In this document: in pieces, positions 8,437 through 17,132 of the stretch | Position numbering within the stretch: the first letter of the stretch is position 1 | Layout: each line of letters begins with the position of its first letter | Assembly (NCBI GenBank): GCA_028288025.1 | Contig: JAQBOM010000008.1 | Coordinates: 186,001-250,000, forward strand | Origin: Mucilaginibacter sp. | GTDB taxonomy: Bacteria > Bacteroidota > Bacteroidia > Sphingobacteriales > Sphingobacteriaceae | Reading direction: 5' to 3' | Length of the DNA stretch: 64,000 nt | Made by a program: the position numbers and the translations under genes | Notes under the pieces: model-generated | Seen by the model: the letters and a program-made list of their open reading frames with translations, nothing else | Databases searched by the model: none | Told to the model about the DNA's origin: nothing

Positions 8437-9399
8437 ATGAGTATAGTAAACATCCCGCGGCTCGACCTTGATTTTTATATTAATGGCGATAAAGCCCGGC
8501 GCAAACAATTTTCGGACGATATCGGCAAAGCCTTTAACGAAACCGGTTTTGTTACCATAACTAACCATGGTTTAAACAAGCAGCTGATTGATAAGCTTTA
8601 CGCCGATATCAAAGCCTTGTTTGCTTTACCGGATGCTGTTAAGTCGAAATATGAAATTCCCGAACTTGCGGGGCAGCGTGGCTATACCGGGAAAGGAAAA
8701 GAAACTGCCAAAGGGTTTAAAGTTCCGGATCTGAAGGAATTCTGGCAGATCGGGCAAACGGTTACGGACGACGATGCGCTGAAAAGCGAATACCCGGCTA
8801 ATTTGGTTGTGGAAGAGGTGCCGTCGTTTAACGCCACTACGCTGGAGGTTTATAAGAAACTGGAACTGGCCGGTACTTATTTACTGGAGGCGATAGCCAC
8901 TTACCTTAATTTGCCGGAAAATTACTTTGATGATAAAGTGCATAACGGAAACTCAATACTTCGCGCACTTCATTATTTCCCTATTACCGACCCTGATTCG
9001 CTGCCGGATGATGCTGTTCGCGCAGGTGCGCACGAAGATATTAATCTGATTACGCTATTGATCGGCGCAAGCGCCGACGGGCTTGAGTTGCTTACCCGCG
9101 AAAACGAATGGCTGCCGGTTAAAGCGTACGGCGAAGACCTGGTGGTAAACGTTGGCGATATGCTGCAGCGGCTTACCAATAATAAGCTAAAGTCGACAAC
9201 ACACCGCGTGGTAAACCCGCCGCGGGAGGAAATGAAAAATTCACGCTACTCGGTGCCGTTTTTTTTGCACCCGAAATCGGATATGGACCTTACCTGTTTA
9301 CCTGAATGTATCGATCAAACCCACCCCAAACAATACGATGATATTACGGCAGGTGAATACCTGGACGAACGCCTGAGAGAAATTGGATTGAAGAAGTGA
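8437..9399 (+). CDS. Isopenicillin-N-synthase-like 2-oxoglutarate/Fe(II) oxygenase
   Basis: A 320-residue oxygenase. The N-terminal DIOX_N half opens 'IPRLDLDFY' and contains 'TGFVTITNHG'. The C-terminal double-stranded beta helix carries the iron ligands H199-x-D201 and H256 and the oxoglutarate-binding R270-x-S272. It should be cytoplasmic and oxidise a small molecule using 2-oxoglutarate, Fe(II) and oxygen; the substrate cannot be told. The ATG at 8437 is chosen; extending upstream would need a TTG start. The stop codon lies at the edge of a word-type repeat. It is followed by cysS in the same direction, but cysS has its own promoter. Confidence 0.88.
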   Translation: MSIVNIPRLDLDFYINGDKARRKQFSDDIGKAFNETGFVTITNHGLNKQLIDKLYADIKALFALPDAVKSKYEIPELAGQRGYTGKGKETAKGFKVPDLKEFWQIGQTVTDDDALKSEYPANLVVEEVPSFNATTLEVYKKLELAGTYLLEAIATYLNLPENYFDDKVHNGNSILRALHYFPITDPDSLPDDAVRAGAHEDINLITLLIGASADGLELLTRENEWLPVKAYGEDLVVNVGDMLQRLTNNKLKSTTHRVVNPPREEMKNSRYSVPFFLHPKSDMDLTCLPECIDQTHPKQYDDITAGEYLDERLREIGLKK

Positions 9400-9500
9400 T
9401 TGGAGACCAGAGATTGGAGGTTGTAGATCAGAGGTTGGTTAGGATGTCAAAAGAAGATAGCAATAGCCTAATCTCTGATCTCCAACCTCTAATCACTGTT
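9395..9500. repeat. Fold-back word repeat (TGGAGATTAGAGG family)
   Basis: AGTGATTGGAGACCAGAGATTGG just after the oxygenase gene is answered by an imperfect inverted copy, CCTAATCTCTGATCTCC (9467 on). The same words occur at 23495, 45445 and 63729. It lies between two genes read in the same direction and may act as an attenuating hairpin. Confidence 0.7.
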
Positions 9501-9515
9501 TTACGCTTAAAACAC

Positions 9516-9523
9516 TAAGTTTG
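9516..9523 (+). promoter_or_regulatory. Promoter -7 box of cysS (TAAGTTTG)
   Basis: Matches the Bacteroidetes TAnnTTTG consensus. It ends only five bases before the ATG, so the transcript would start at or next to the start codon (leaderless). Confidence 0.55.
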
Positions 9524-9528
9524 CGCCC

Positions 9529-10992
9529 ATGAAACAAAATTTGTTTGTTTATAACACTTTAACACGCAAAAAGGAAAAATTTGAACCGTTAAACCCGCCG
9601 TTTGTGGGTATGTATGTGTGCGGGCCTACCGTGTATAGTGATGTGCATATGGGTAACTGCCGTACCTATATTTCGTTCGACCTTATCTTCAGGTACCTGC
9701 TTAAATTGGGATTTAAAGTTCGTTACGTTCGTAATGTTACAGATGCCGGCCACCTGGAAGGCGACGGGGGAGATGAAGGGGAAGACAAGATCTCAAAAAA
9801 AGCTAAAATTTCCCGGCTTGAGCCTATGGAAATCGTTCAAAAATATACAGTTGGGTTTCATGACGTGATGCAGATATTTAACCTGCTGTCGCCAAGTATT
9901 GAACCTACAGCTACCGGGCATATTATCGAACAAATTGAACTGGTACAGGATATACTGGATAAGGGTTATGCATACGTAGTAAACGGCTCGGTATACTTTG
10001 ATGTTGAGAAATACAACCAAACGCAGGAATATGGTATTTTAAATGGCCGTAACCTCGAAGATATGCTCAATAATACGCGCGCCCTGGGCGGGCAGCATGA
10101 AAAAAGGGGGAAGCTGGATTTTGCATTGTGGATAAAAGCTAAACCGGAGCATTTAATGAAATGGCCTTCGCCCTGGAGTGTAGGTTTTCCGGGCTGGCAC
10201 CTGGAGTGCTCGGCTATGAGCAATAAATACCTGGGCAGCCAATTCGATATACATGGTGGTGGGATCGACCTGATGCCAACACATCATACCAACGAGATAG
10301 CCCAAAATGTAGCTGCCTGTGGTAAAAACCCGGCGACCTTTTGGATACATACCAACATGCTTACCGTAAACGGGCAAAAAATGTCGAAATCGTTAGGCAA
10401 CAGCTTTTTACCGCACGAGCTTTTTACCGGCGAACATTCCATCTTAACAAAAGCCTACAGCCCGATGACGGCGCGCTTTTTTATGCTGCAGGCGCATTAC
10501 CGCAGTACGCTTGATTTTAGTAACGATGCGATGGAAGCGTCGGAAAAAGGTTTCAAGCGGTTAATGAACGCTTTTGGGTTGGTTGACGGGTTGAAAGCGT
10601 CGGCTGCGACGGAAATTGAGATACAGCCATTGCTTGATAAATGTTATGATGCTATGAACGATGATTTCAATAGCCCGGTATTAATCGCCGAGCTTTTTGA
10701 GGCATCGCGTATCGTCAACTCGGTTCACGATGGTAAGCTAAAAATAGATGAAACAAACCTGGCGCTTTTAAAAGAGCTGATGAACACGTTTATTTTGGAT
10801 GTTTTGGGCTTGAAAAATGAACAGGCGGCCAATGACGACCTGCCAAAGATATTAAACCTTATCGTTACACTAAGGAACGAAGCAAAGGCAAATCACGATT
10901 ACGCCACATCGGATAAAATACGAAACGGGCTGCAAAAAATAGGCTTCCAGCTAAATGACGGGAAAGAAGGCACCAACTGGAGTAAAATTTAA
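9529..10992 (+). CDS. cysS: Cysteinyl-tRNA synthetase
   Basis: Charges tRNA-Cys with cysteine in the cytoplasm, using ATP. It is a 487-residue class I synthetase with the usual elements. C31 in 'YVCGPTVY' is a zinc and cysteine ligand, the HIGH-type motif is HMGN (40-43), 'GWHLECSAMS' carries a second zinc cysteine, and K284-MSKS is the second signature. The C-terminal helical anticodon-binding domain is complete. The length is normal. Its promoter box lies directly against the start codon. The next gene follows after 76 bases on the same strand. Confidence 0.97.
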   Translation: MKQNLFVYNTLTRKKEKFEPLNPPFVGMYVCGPTVYSDVHMGNCRTYISFDLIFRYLLKLGFKVRYVRNVTDAGHLEGDGGDEGEDKISKKAKISRLEPMEIVQKYTVGFHDVMQIFNLLSPSIEPTATGHIIEQIELVQDILDKGYAYVVNGSVYFDVEKYNQTQEYGILNGRNLEDMLNNTRALGGQHEKRGKLDFALWIKAKPEHLMKWPSPWSVGFPGWHLECSAMSNKYLGSQFDIHGGGIDLMPTHHTNEIAQNVAACGKNPATFWIHTNMLTVNGQKMSKSLGNSFLPHELFTGEHSILTKAYSPMTARFFMLQAHYRSTLDFSNDAMEASEKGFKRLMNAFGLVDGLKASAATEIEIQPLLDKCYDAMNDDFNSPVLIAELFEASRIVNSVHDGKLKIDETNLALLKELMNTFILDVLGLKNEQAANDDLPKILNLIVTLRNEAKANHDYATSDKIRNGLQKIGFQLNDGKEGTNWSKI

Positions 10993-11068
10993 TTGCCTAA
11001 ATAACGTTAGGTTAAAATCACGCCCGCATTCCGCTAAAATTGTTAAATTGACCGAATCACAAAAAGTA

Positions 11069-11932
11069 ATGAAAAAACTAATTCTTGCCGCGATCATAGT
11101 AACCAGCTCGATCAAAATCGTAATAGCCCAATCTACTGATGTAAACAGGGTATTAGATGCTGATAAAAGCTTTAATAAACTAATTGAAAAGAAAGGTATC
11201 AAAGGGGGGTTTTTGGCCGCGGCAGCTCCGGAAGGGCTGGTTTTTAAACCCGACCCGGTAAAGATAACAGACTTTTATACCAATATCGACGGGCAGCCGG
11301 GCTCTTTAAGCATGCACCCAAATTTTGCACGCATAGCTGTAAATGGCGACCTGGCTTTTACGGCAGGTTCGTATGTATACCAAAACGGCAATAACGACAC
11401 AGATAAAGTCTTTGGCGACTATGTTTCGGTATGGCATGCCGACGATGATAACAAGTTTAAATTGTTGATGAACCTGGGCATCCAGCACCCCGAGGCTGAG
11501 CAGGAATCAATAACAGACTTTAAAAACCCCGATGCTTCCAAAAATGTTGCTCCGAGCAAAGACCCTTTTAGCGGAAAAAGAATTATCATGGCGACCGATA
11601 ATTTATTTAACCATTCGTTATCGATCTCGACCCTAGCAAGCTACAAGGAGTTTTTAAGCCCAGAGGGGCGATTCTATTTCCCCGGTTTTGAGCCAATGAC
11701 GGGCCAGGATAAAGTGATGAAATTTATCAATAACGAAAGCATCACCATAACTGCGCAAACAACAAATGCAGGCCGCTCGACCAGTAACGACCTGGCTTAT
11801 ACCTATGGAAGGGCGCGTATCAAAAAAGGCGAGATCGTTAGCAACTACAACTACGTGCGTATTTGGGAAATTGATGCCAATCATAGGTGGAACATTTTGC
11901 TTGAAGTATTTTCGGCTATAGAGAACGACTAA
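11069..11932 (+). CDS. Exported NTF2/SnoaL-like protein (two DUF4440-type halves)
   Basis: 287 residues starting with a signal peptide (MKKLILAAIIV...IAQ), which is why this ATG is preferred over an in-frame one at 10955 inside cysS. The mature protein contains two copies of a cone-shaped NTF2-like fold. One begins 'VLDADKSFNKLIEKKG' and ends 'VSVWHADDDNKFKLLMNLG'. The second ends 'YVRIWEIDANHRWNILLEV'. The W-rich last strand in each is typical of DUF4440/SnoaL-like domains. It is probably periplasmic. No catalytic residues can be assigned; it may bind a small hydrophobic ligand. Confidence 0.75.
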   Translation: MKKLILAAIIVTSSIKIVIAQSTDVNRVLDADKSFNKLIEKKGIKGGFLAAAAPEGLVFKPDPVKITDFYTNIDGQPGSLSMHPNFARIAVNGDLAFTAGSYVYQNGNNDTDKVFGDYVSVWHADDDNKFKLLMNLGIQHPEAEQESITDFKNPDASKNVAPSKDPFSGKRIIMATDNLFNHSLSISTLASYKEFLSPEGRFYFPGFEPMTGQDKVMKFINNESITITAQTTNAGRSTSNDLAYTYGRARIKKGEIVSNYNYVRIWEIDANHRWNILLEVFSAIEND

Positions 11933-11963
11933 AAGGCAGCGCATTTTCCGAAAATTAGCCGTA

Positions 11964-12353
11964 TTAGCTAGGATTGAGGATCGAAAAAAGGGCACATTCA
12001 CGCGCTTCGGTCAGCGAAAGCACCCAGCCTGTTATTTCGGCAGTATTGCCGGTTTTAAAGTCGGTGTTAACTTTATTATCGAGCATATTGCGTATAGCAT
12101 GTATATCTGATGAATCAGCTAACATGCTATCCGATAAAAGTAATTCAGCAAGCTTTTTTTTATTGTCTTCTTCGCTGTGTTGCTGCCGGTAAGCCTTACC
12201 TGTTTCAGTTATCGTATTCACATCTGCCGCGTGCGAAAAGAAAAAAGGCTGTGTTTCAAAATCCATTAGTTGAGAGTTGCAGCACTTCGCGGCCGGCAAA
12301 GCAATGGTGACAGCAGTATATTCAGACAGGTAATCGAAATCTCTCTTTTGCAT
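11964..12353 (-). CDS. Conserved hypothetical protein
   Basis: 129 residues with no signal peptide or membrane helix. It has an N-terminal region with a Cys pair ('AAKCCNSQ') and a helical C-terminal half ending 'ITGWVLSLTEARECALFSI'. The last segment vaguely recalls small subunits of membrane dehydrogenases, but the match is too weak to name. It is convergent with the upstream SnoaL-like gene (31 bases apart) and divergent from the small gene at 12475. Confidence 0.5.
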   Translation of the reverse strand: MQKRDFDYLSEYTAVTIALPAAKCCNSQLMDFETQPFFFSHAADVNTITETGKAYRQQHSEEDNKKKLAELLLSDSMLADSSDIHAIRNMLDNKVNTDFKTGNTAEITGWVLSLTEARECALFSILNPS

Positions 12354-12474
12354 TTTATTTATTCCTGATGTATAAAGTTACCATTTTCTTAAATGTTAAT
12401 AACCCCCAAATTGTTTAAAATAATTTGGAACTAAGTGTGAAAAATGCCGTACAACGACCCATACCTATAAAAAC

Positions 12475-12708
12475 ATGGCTGATTTAAATAAAATACAACG
12501 GTCGAGGGATATGATTTTAGAGTTTCACAATTTACTGGTAGATAAGGCGGCTGACGATGCATCGCTAAAACCCCATATTCACATCCTCGAACGGTCGATT
12601 GAGATAATTGACGATAAAATAGAAGAATTTAAAAACAAAGAAGCGACTATTATCGCCGGCAAAACTCCTTCGCAGGACATCGATGCAGACGATTACCTGG
12701 CTGCCTAG
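12475..12708 (+). CDS. Small helical protein of unknown function
   Basis: 77 residues, strongly charged and predicted as two long helices ('HILERSIEIIDDKIEEFKNK'). It has no Cys, signal or membrane segment. It is a cytoplasmic small protein, perhaps a coiled-coil adaptor. A clean terminator follows directly, which supports a real transcription unit. I do not recognise it. Confidence 0.55.
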   Translation: MADLNKIQRSRDMILEFHNLLVDKAADDASLKPHIHILERSIEIIDDKIEEFKNKEATIIAGKTPSQDIDADDYLAA

Positions 12709-12723
12709 TGTACTATTTTAAGT

Positions 12724-12753
12724 AAGTTGTTAATAAAATTGACAACTTTTTTT
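12724..12753 (+). terminator. Rho-independent terminator
   Basis: AAGTTGT (12724-12730) pairs with ACAACTT (12742-12748), followed by a T-run, 15 bases after the stop of the small gene. Confidence 0.75.
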
Positions 12754-12772
12754 AGGTAGGGACTGAAATAAG

Positions 12773-13249
12773 TTATTCACCTGCTTTACGAAGTACTGTT
12801 CGGTATAAGTCCTCCGACACTCTGAAATCCGTTTGCTTCATCAACTCCACGAATGGTTTAACAGCGCTGATGTAGCCTTCCTGTTTGGCACGTAACAAAA
12901 CACCTAAAGTGCCGATAATAGAAAGACCAAGTTTGACAGAAAGTTTGCGGGCCTCCAGATCATCGGTAATCAGGTATTTGTGTTCGATTTCATGAGCCAA
13001 AGCAATGGCGCTTGCTTCACCTCTATCAACCATTGATGCTAATTCCTGTTGAAGAGATTTATCTTTTACCGATATAATAATAATCCATTCGGGCAATTTC
13101 GATCCATATTCGGCAGCAATTTCGGGCGTAGTTAAAACAACGCTGAAAAGTTGATGCAGGACCGGTAGCAAAGCGATTTTTTCGAGGATGATCAGGCAAC
13201 TGGCATCCGTAATTACTACGATGTTATCAGTCGTTTTATTTGAACTCAT
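12773..13249 (-). CDS. DUF3368 PIN-like toxin of a toxin-antitoxin pair
   Basis: 158 residues of the PIN-fold nuclease family usually found downstream of UPF0175 antitoxins. The expected acidic residues are present: D in 'VITDASCLIILEK', E in 'TPEIAAEYG', D/E in 'VDRGEASAIALA' and D in 'LITDDLEARK'. The 'GTLGVLLRAKQEG' stretch is also typical of DUF3368. It probably cleaves RNA when free and is silenced by the neighbouring antitoxin. It overlaps the antitoxin gene by 14 bases, so the two are translationally coupled. Confidence 0.85.
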   Translation of the reverse strand: MSSNKTTDNIVVITDASCLIILEKIALLPVLHQLFSVVLTTPEIAAEYGSKLPEWIIIISVKDKSLQQELASMVDRGEASAIALAHEIEHKYLITDDLEARKLSVKLGLSIIGTLGVLLRAKQEGYISAVKPFVELMKQTDFRVSEDLYRTVLRKAGE

Positions 13250-13457
13250 TTAACAGATCGTCGCCGGTATACTGAAAATATGGAATATTAAATTTAGCCA
13301 AAATTGCCGGAAAATCCCATTTTTTCATACCGCACATTTCAGCTGCCTGTCCCAAAGATAATTTACCTGCTTCATACAACTTAGCGGCAATTAACCGGAC
13401 GGTTTCATCATGCTCTTTTTCAAGCGCATCAGGAACATTAAGTGTCATTGTAGTCAT
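13236..13457 (-). CDS. UPF0175 family antitoxin
   Basis: 73 residues with the UPF0175 pattern: an N-terminal strand 'TMTLNVPDAL', then helices 'AAKLYEAGKLSLGQAAEMCGM' that look like a helix-turn-helix, and 'FPAILAKFNIPYFQY' at the end. It should bind the DUF3368 toxin encoded immediately downstream and repress the shared promoter. The order antitoxin then toxin and the 14-base overlap are normal for such modules. Confidence 0.85.
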   Translation of the reverse strand: MTTMTLNVPDALEKEHDETVRLIAAKLYEAGKLSLGQAAEMCGMKKWDFPAILAKFNIPYFQYTGDDLLNEFK

Positions 13458-13996
13458 GCTATTAATAATAAATATAAAGATACGTATAATCTATAAAAAT
13501 TCTATGGTTCAATTGAAAACGAATTAGATACTTGAAGCCAGCCTTAATCGTCAAATAGAGTGGCTAAACGTTTCAGGTCGCTTAAAAATTGGTTCGTGGG
13601 GATGTCGGTTGCGCTGCTGTCATTCTTAAATTTACATTTCGTCCTAAGAAGCGGTCTAAAAAACGAATTTTATGTCGTTGTAGAGGCACAATGTTTTGCT
13701 TCTCCCGCATGCAAATCCAAAGCCGATCTGTATAGCGGAGACGCCCCAAACCATCGGCGTCTCTACACTGAATCCGTCTATAAAGGTCCGACTTATAGCT
13801 TACGACTAAAGACTGTTGACTCAACTCCTTGTTTCTCATTACAATTGCCCCTCTCAGCATCCGGCAAATGTTAAATCTCCCGTTTTTTTAGTTAAAATTT
13901 GTTAAGAGGTGTTAAATGCCGGTGTGATCTGAAAAATTACATGGAACTTGTTGGGAGTTAACTCAATCTTATAGAAAACTTTTTACCAATCACTCC
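13458..13996. other. 539-bp intergenic region with a TAGAGACGC-type hairpin
   Basis: No convincing gene. A 104-codon frame at 13560-13874 runs straight through an inverted repeat and has no protein-like features. The only structured element is the hairpin at 13680-13766. The promoter of the large gene at 13997 should lie in the last 150 bases, but no exact TAnnTTTG box is seen. Confidence 0.5.
13680..13766. repeat. Intergenic inverted repeat, GTAGAGACGC family
   Basis: GTAGAG (13680) pairs with CTCTAC (13761-13766). An inner hairpin GGAGACGCC (13738-13746) pairs with GGCGTCTCT (13756-13764). The same words form a shorter hairpin at 26284-26309. Confidence 0.75.
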
Positions 13997-16900
13997 ATGG
14001 ATCATAAAAAAACCAATAACCTGCTGGGCTGGCTTTGCTTCGCTATTGCTGCCGTTACCTACATCTTAACCTTAGAGCCATCGGTAAGCTTTTGGGATTG
14101 CGGCGAGTTTATTTCGTGTGCTTACCGTTTGCAGGTTTCTCATCAGCCGGGCTACCCATTGTTTGCCATGCTGGGGAAGGCTTTTTCGCTGCTTTCATTG
14201 GGCGATAATACCAAAGTGCCCTATTTTACCAATATGATGTCGGCTCTGGCCAGCGCGGCGACCATTATGTTCCTGTTCTGGACCATTACGGCGCTGGCTA
14301 AAAAGCTGCTTGATAAACCCGGAGAAGTGATCAGCCAATCGCGTTTTGTTTTAATTATGGGCGCCGGGTTGGTTGGGGCGCTGGCGTTTACCTTTACCGA
14401 TACCTTTTGGTTTTCGGCTGTTGAAACGATCGTGTTCGCGCTGTCGTCGCTGTGTACGGCTATTGTTTTTTGGGCCATATTAAAGTGGGATGCCCATGCG
14501 GACGAAGCAGGCGCCGATAAATGGATCGTGCTGATCGCTTATGTCATAGGCCTTTCCATAGGGATACACTTGCTTAATTTACTTACGATCCCCGCCATCG
14601 CCATGGTTTATTATTTCAGGCGGTATAAAAAAATTACGGTTAAAAGCGGCATTGCAGCTTTTTTGATCAGCATCATGATACTTGCCCTGGTTCAGTTCGG
14701 TATAAGGGGATATACCGTTTATTTTGCTGCGTGGTTTGATTTTTTCTTTGTCAATTCATTAGGGTTGGGTTTTGGCAGCGGTGCGGTTGTGTTTTTCCTT
14801 ATTTTGGTTGGGTTGTTAACCGGGGGAATATGGTATAGCATCCGGCATAAAAAACCGATGCTAAATCTTGCCTTTGTTTGTTTGGCCTTTATTTATTTCG
14901 GGTATAGCTCCTTTATTTATATACCGATTCGCGCTTCGGCGGGTACCGACCTCAATAACTCGCATCCGGATAACGCCTTTACATTATACAGTTATCTCAA
15001 TCGGATCCAATATGGTGAAACCCCGCTGCTTTCGGGGCCGTATTTTGATGCAAAAATTGTGGATGAAAAGGAGGGCGGCAATATCTACCAGAAGGGTAAA
15101 ACCCAATATGAAAAAGCCGGCAAAAAGCTGGATTACGTTTATGACCACACGACGCCGTTTCCACGCATGTGGAGCACCGAATCGGACCCGTACTACGCCC
15201 AGAACGTACAATTTTATAAACAATGGCTGCAATTGGCCGATGGGCAGGCGCCGGCCTTTTCGGATAATTTGAAATGGCTTTTTAGCTGGCAAATATACCA
15301 GATGTACGCGCGGTACTTTTTATGGAACTTCGTTGGGCGATATAACGACATGGATGGGCAAACCAGCATGACCGGCATTAATGGCAACTGGACCAGCGGT
15401 ATTTTCGACAGCGGCAAGCATCTGCCCAAATCCGTTATAAACGGAACTTCTTACACGCCTTTATATGCCCTGCCGATGGCGCTGGGCCTGCTTGGCGCGA
15501 TATATCATTTCAGGCGTAAAAAGCGGGATGCTTTGGTGATCGGCCTACTTTTCTTTTTTACCGGGGTGGCCATTGTATTGTATGTCAATCAAAACTCAAT
15601 GCAGCCGCGCGAACGGGATTATTCGTACGTCGGTTCGTTTTATGCTTTCGCGATATGGATAGGGCTGGGGGTGATCGCGCTTGCCGAACTGGCCATGAAA
15701 AAGTTAAACGCCAGGATAGCAGCTTTCGGGTCGATAGCGGTTTGCCTGTTAGCGGTTCCGGCATTGCTCGCTGTTAAAGAGTGGAAGGGCCATGACCGGT
15801 CGACTAAAATGACGCCGCACGATATGGCGTATAACTTTTTAATATCATGCCCGCCCAATGCCATTTTATTTACCAACGGCGATAATGATACGTATTCGTT
15901 ATGGTACGACCAGGAAGTGGAGGGCATCCGCCCGGATGTGCGGATTGTTTGTTTAAGCTTGTTTAGCGGTGATTGGTACATCCGGCAGATGCAGGGAAAA
16001 ATGAACAACTCGGCCCCGCTGCCCATCACATTGCCGTTTGATAAATATAAACAGGGCACCCGCGATGTGATCTATTATAATGATGCTAAGCTGCCCGGCG
16101 CGGTTGAAGTAAAGGACATATTTGATTTTGTTACATCCGATGACAATCGCACCAAAGTGGCCTATCAGAACGGCGAAACGCTGAACTACCTGCCCACCAA
16201 AAATTTAAAATTGACGGTTAACCCGGATGAGGTGGTTAAAAATGGCGTTGTCACACCTGCTCAAAAAAATAAAATTGCTGCCACTATGGAATGGAAATAT
16301 CCTTCCAATTATATCACGAAGGATCACCTGGCTTTACTGGATATTTTGGCGCATAATAACTGGAAACGACCGATATGTTTTACAGTAACGATGGGTAACG
16401 AAGGCATGTTCGGCTTACAGCGGTATTTATATAAAGAAGGATTTGTTTATCACCTGATGCCGTTTAAAACGGATACGGCCACCGCCCGGGAAGCAAAGAT
16501 CAACAGCCTGGTAATGTATGATAACGTGGTGAATAAATTTAAATTCGGCAATTACAAGCACGCGAAATATTTGGATAATGTGTCGACGACACAGTTTTAC
16601 CTTACCATGCAGCTTACGTTTAACGATCTTACCCAGGGCCTGATCAAAGACGGCCGCAGGGACCTGGCATTAAAAGCCCTCCATAAATTTGATGAGCAAA
16701 TGCCGGACATTAACCCGGATATTGATACGGCAGCCCATAAATTCTTCATGGCCCAAACGGCATATAAACTGGATGATGTTAAGCTGGGCAATAAATATGT
16801 AAAAAGCGTGGATGATTTTATTACCGACCAGCTGGATTATAACTACACGCTGCTCCAAAACAACAGGGAAAATATCGACGACCGCACCGTACAGATCGGT

Positions 16901-17023
16901 GTGCAGCTATTGACCAGCATGGTTGATACGACGAAGAACAGTAGTCAAACGGAGCTTAGCAACAGGCTAAAATCCCAACTAAAGGATTACGAGAATAAGT
17001 TTGCGGCTTTGCAGGGACGGTAA
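13997..17023 (+). CDS. DUF2723 membrane glycosyltransferase (GT-C fold)
   Basis: A 1008-residue integral membrane protein. The first ~600 residues hold about a dozen hydrophobic segments. The opening 'TLEPSVSFWDCGEFISCAYRLQ' with 'HQPGYPLFAMLG' is the DUF2723 signature. Its Asp-Cys-Gly-Glu loop after the first helix is where GT-C enzymes bind metal and lipid-linked sugar. The last ~400 residues are soluble, include 'NGDNDTYSLWYDQEVEGIRPDV', and end in helical repeats, probably on the periplasmic side. The family is common in Bacteroidetes and linked to glycosylation of exported proteins, which is family knowledge rather than shown here. It is monocistronic by spacing. Confidence 0.85.
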   Translation: MDHKKTNNLLGWLCFAIAAVTYILTLEPSVSFWDCGEFISCAYRLQVSHQPGYPLFAMLGKAFSLLSLGDNTKVPYFTNMMSALASAATIMFLFWTITALAKKLLDKPGEVISQSRFVLIMGAGLVGALAFTFTDTFWFSAVETIVFALSSLCTAIVFWAILKWDAHADEAGADKWIVLIAYVIGLSIGIHLLNLLTIPAIAMVYYFRRYKKITVKSGIAAFLISIMILALVQFGIRGYTVYFAAWFDFFFVNSLGLGFGSGAVVFFLILVGLLTGGIWYSIRHKKPMLNLAFVCLAFIYFGYSSFIYIPIRASAGTDLNNSHPDNAFTLYSYLNRIQYGETPLLSGPYFDAKIVDEKEGGNIYQKGKTQYEKAGKKLDYVYDHTTPFPRMWSTESDPYYAQNVQFYKQWLQLADGQAPAFSDNLKWLFSWQIYQMYARYFLWNFVGRYNDMDGQTSMTGINGNWTSGIFDSGKHLPKSVINGTSYTPLYALPMALGLLGAIYHFRRKKRDALVIGLLFFFTGVAIVLYVNQNSMQPRERDYSYVGSFYAFAIWIGLGVIALAELAMKKLNARIAAFGSIAVCLLAVPALLAVKEWKGHDRSTKMTPHDMAYNFLISCPPNAILFTNGDNDTYSLWYDQEVEGIRPDVRIVCLSLFSGDWYIRQMQGKMNNSAPLPITLPFDKYKQGTRDVIYYNDAKLPGAVEVKDIFDFVTSDDNRTKVAYQNGETLNYLPTKNLKLTVNPDEVVKNGVVTPAQKNKIAATMEWKYPSNYITKDHLALLDILAHNNWKRPICFTVTMGNEGMFGLQRYLYKEGFVYHLMPFKTDTATAREAKINSLVMYDNVVNKFKFGNYKHAKYLDNVSTTQFYLTMQLTFNDLTQGLIKDGRRDLALKALHKFDEQMPDINPDIDTAAHKFFMAQTAYKLDDVKLGNKYVKSVDDFITDQLDYNYTLLQNNRENIDDRTVQIGVQLLTSMVDTTKNSSQTELSNRLKSQLKDYENKFAALQGR

Positions 17024-17040
17024 AAGATTTGCGGATAAGG

Positions 17041-17120
17041 AGACTTACGAAGTTTAACTCGCAGCGTTTGTTTTTTAAGGCCTCGTTGAGGGCTTTGCCG
17101 CTTCAAAGCTTCGTAAGTCT
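17041..17120. repeat. Inverted repeat AGACTTACGAAG / CTTCGTAAGTCT
   Basis: Perfect 12-base arms (17041-17052 and 17109-17120) between two convergent genes. The interior has a second weak stem. The core word ACTTACGAAGTTT recurs as a tight palindrome at 54447-54479. Confidence 0.8.
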
Positions 17121-17132
17121 GATTAAGGCTGA

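Noticed and set aside
10955..11068. N-terminal extension of the SnoaL-like protein inside cysS
   Set aside because: The ATG at 11069 gives a proper signal peptide; the extension is just cysS DNA in another frame.
13560..13874. 104-codon frame
   Set aside because: Runs through an intergenic inverted repeat; translated repeat words explain most of it.
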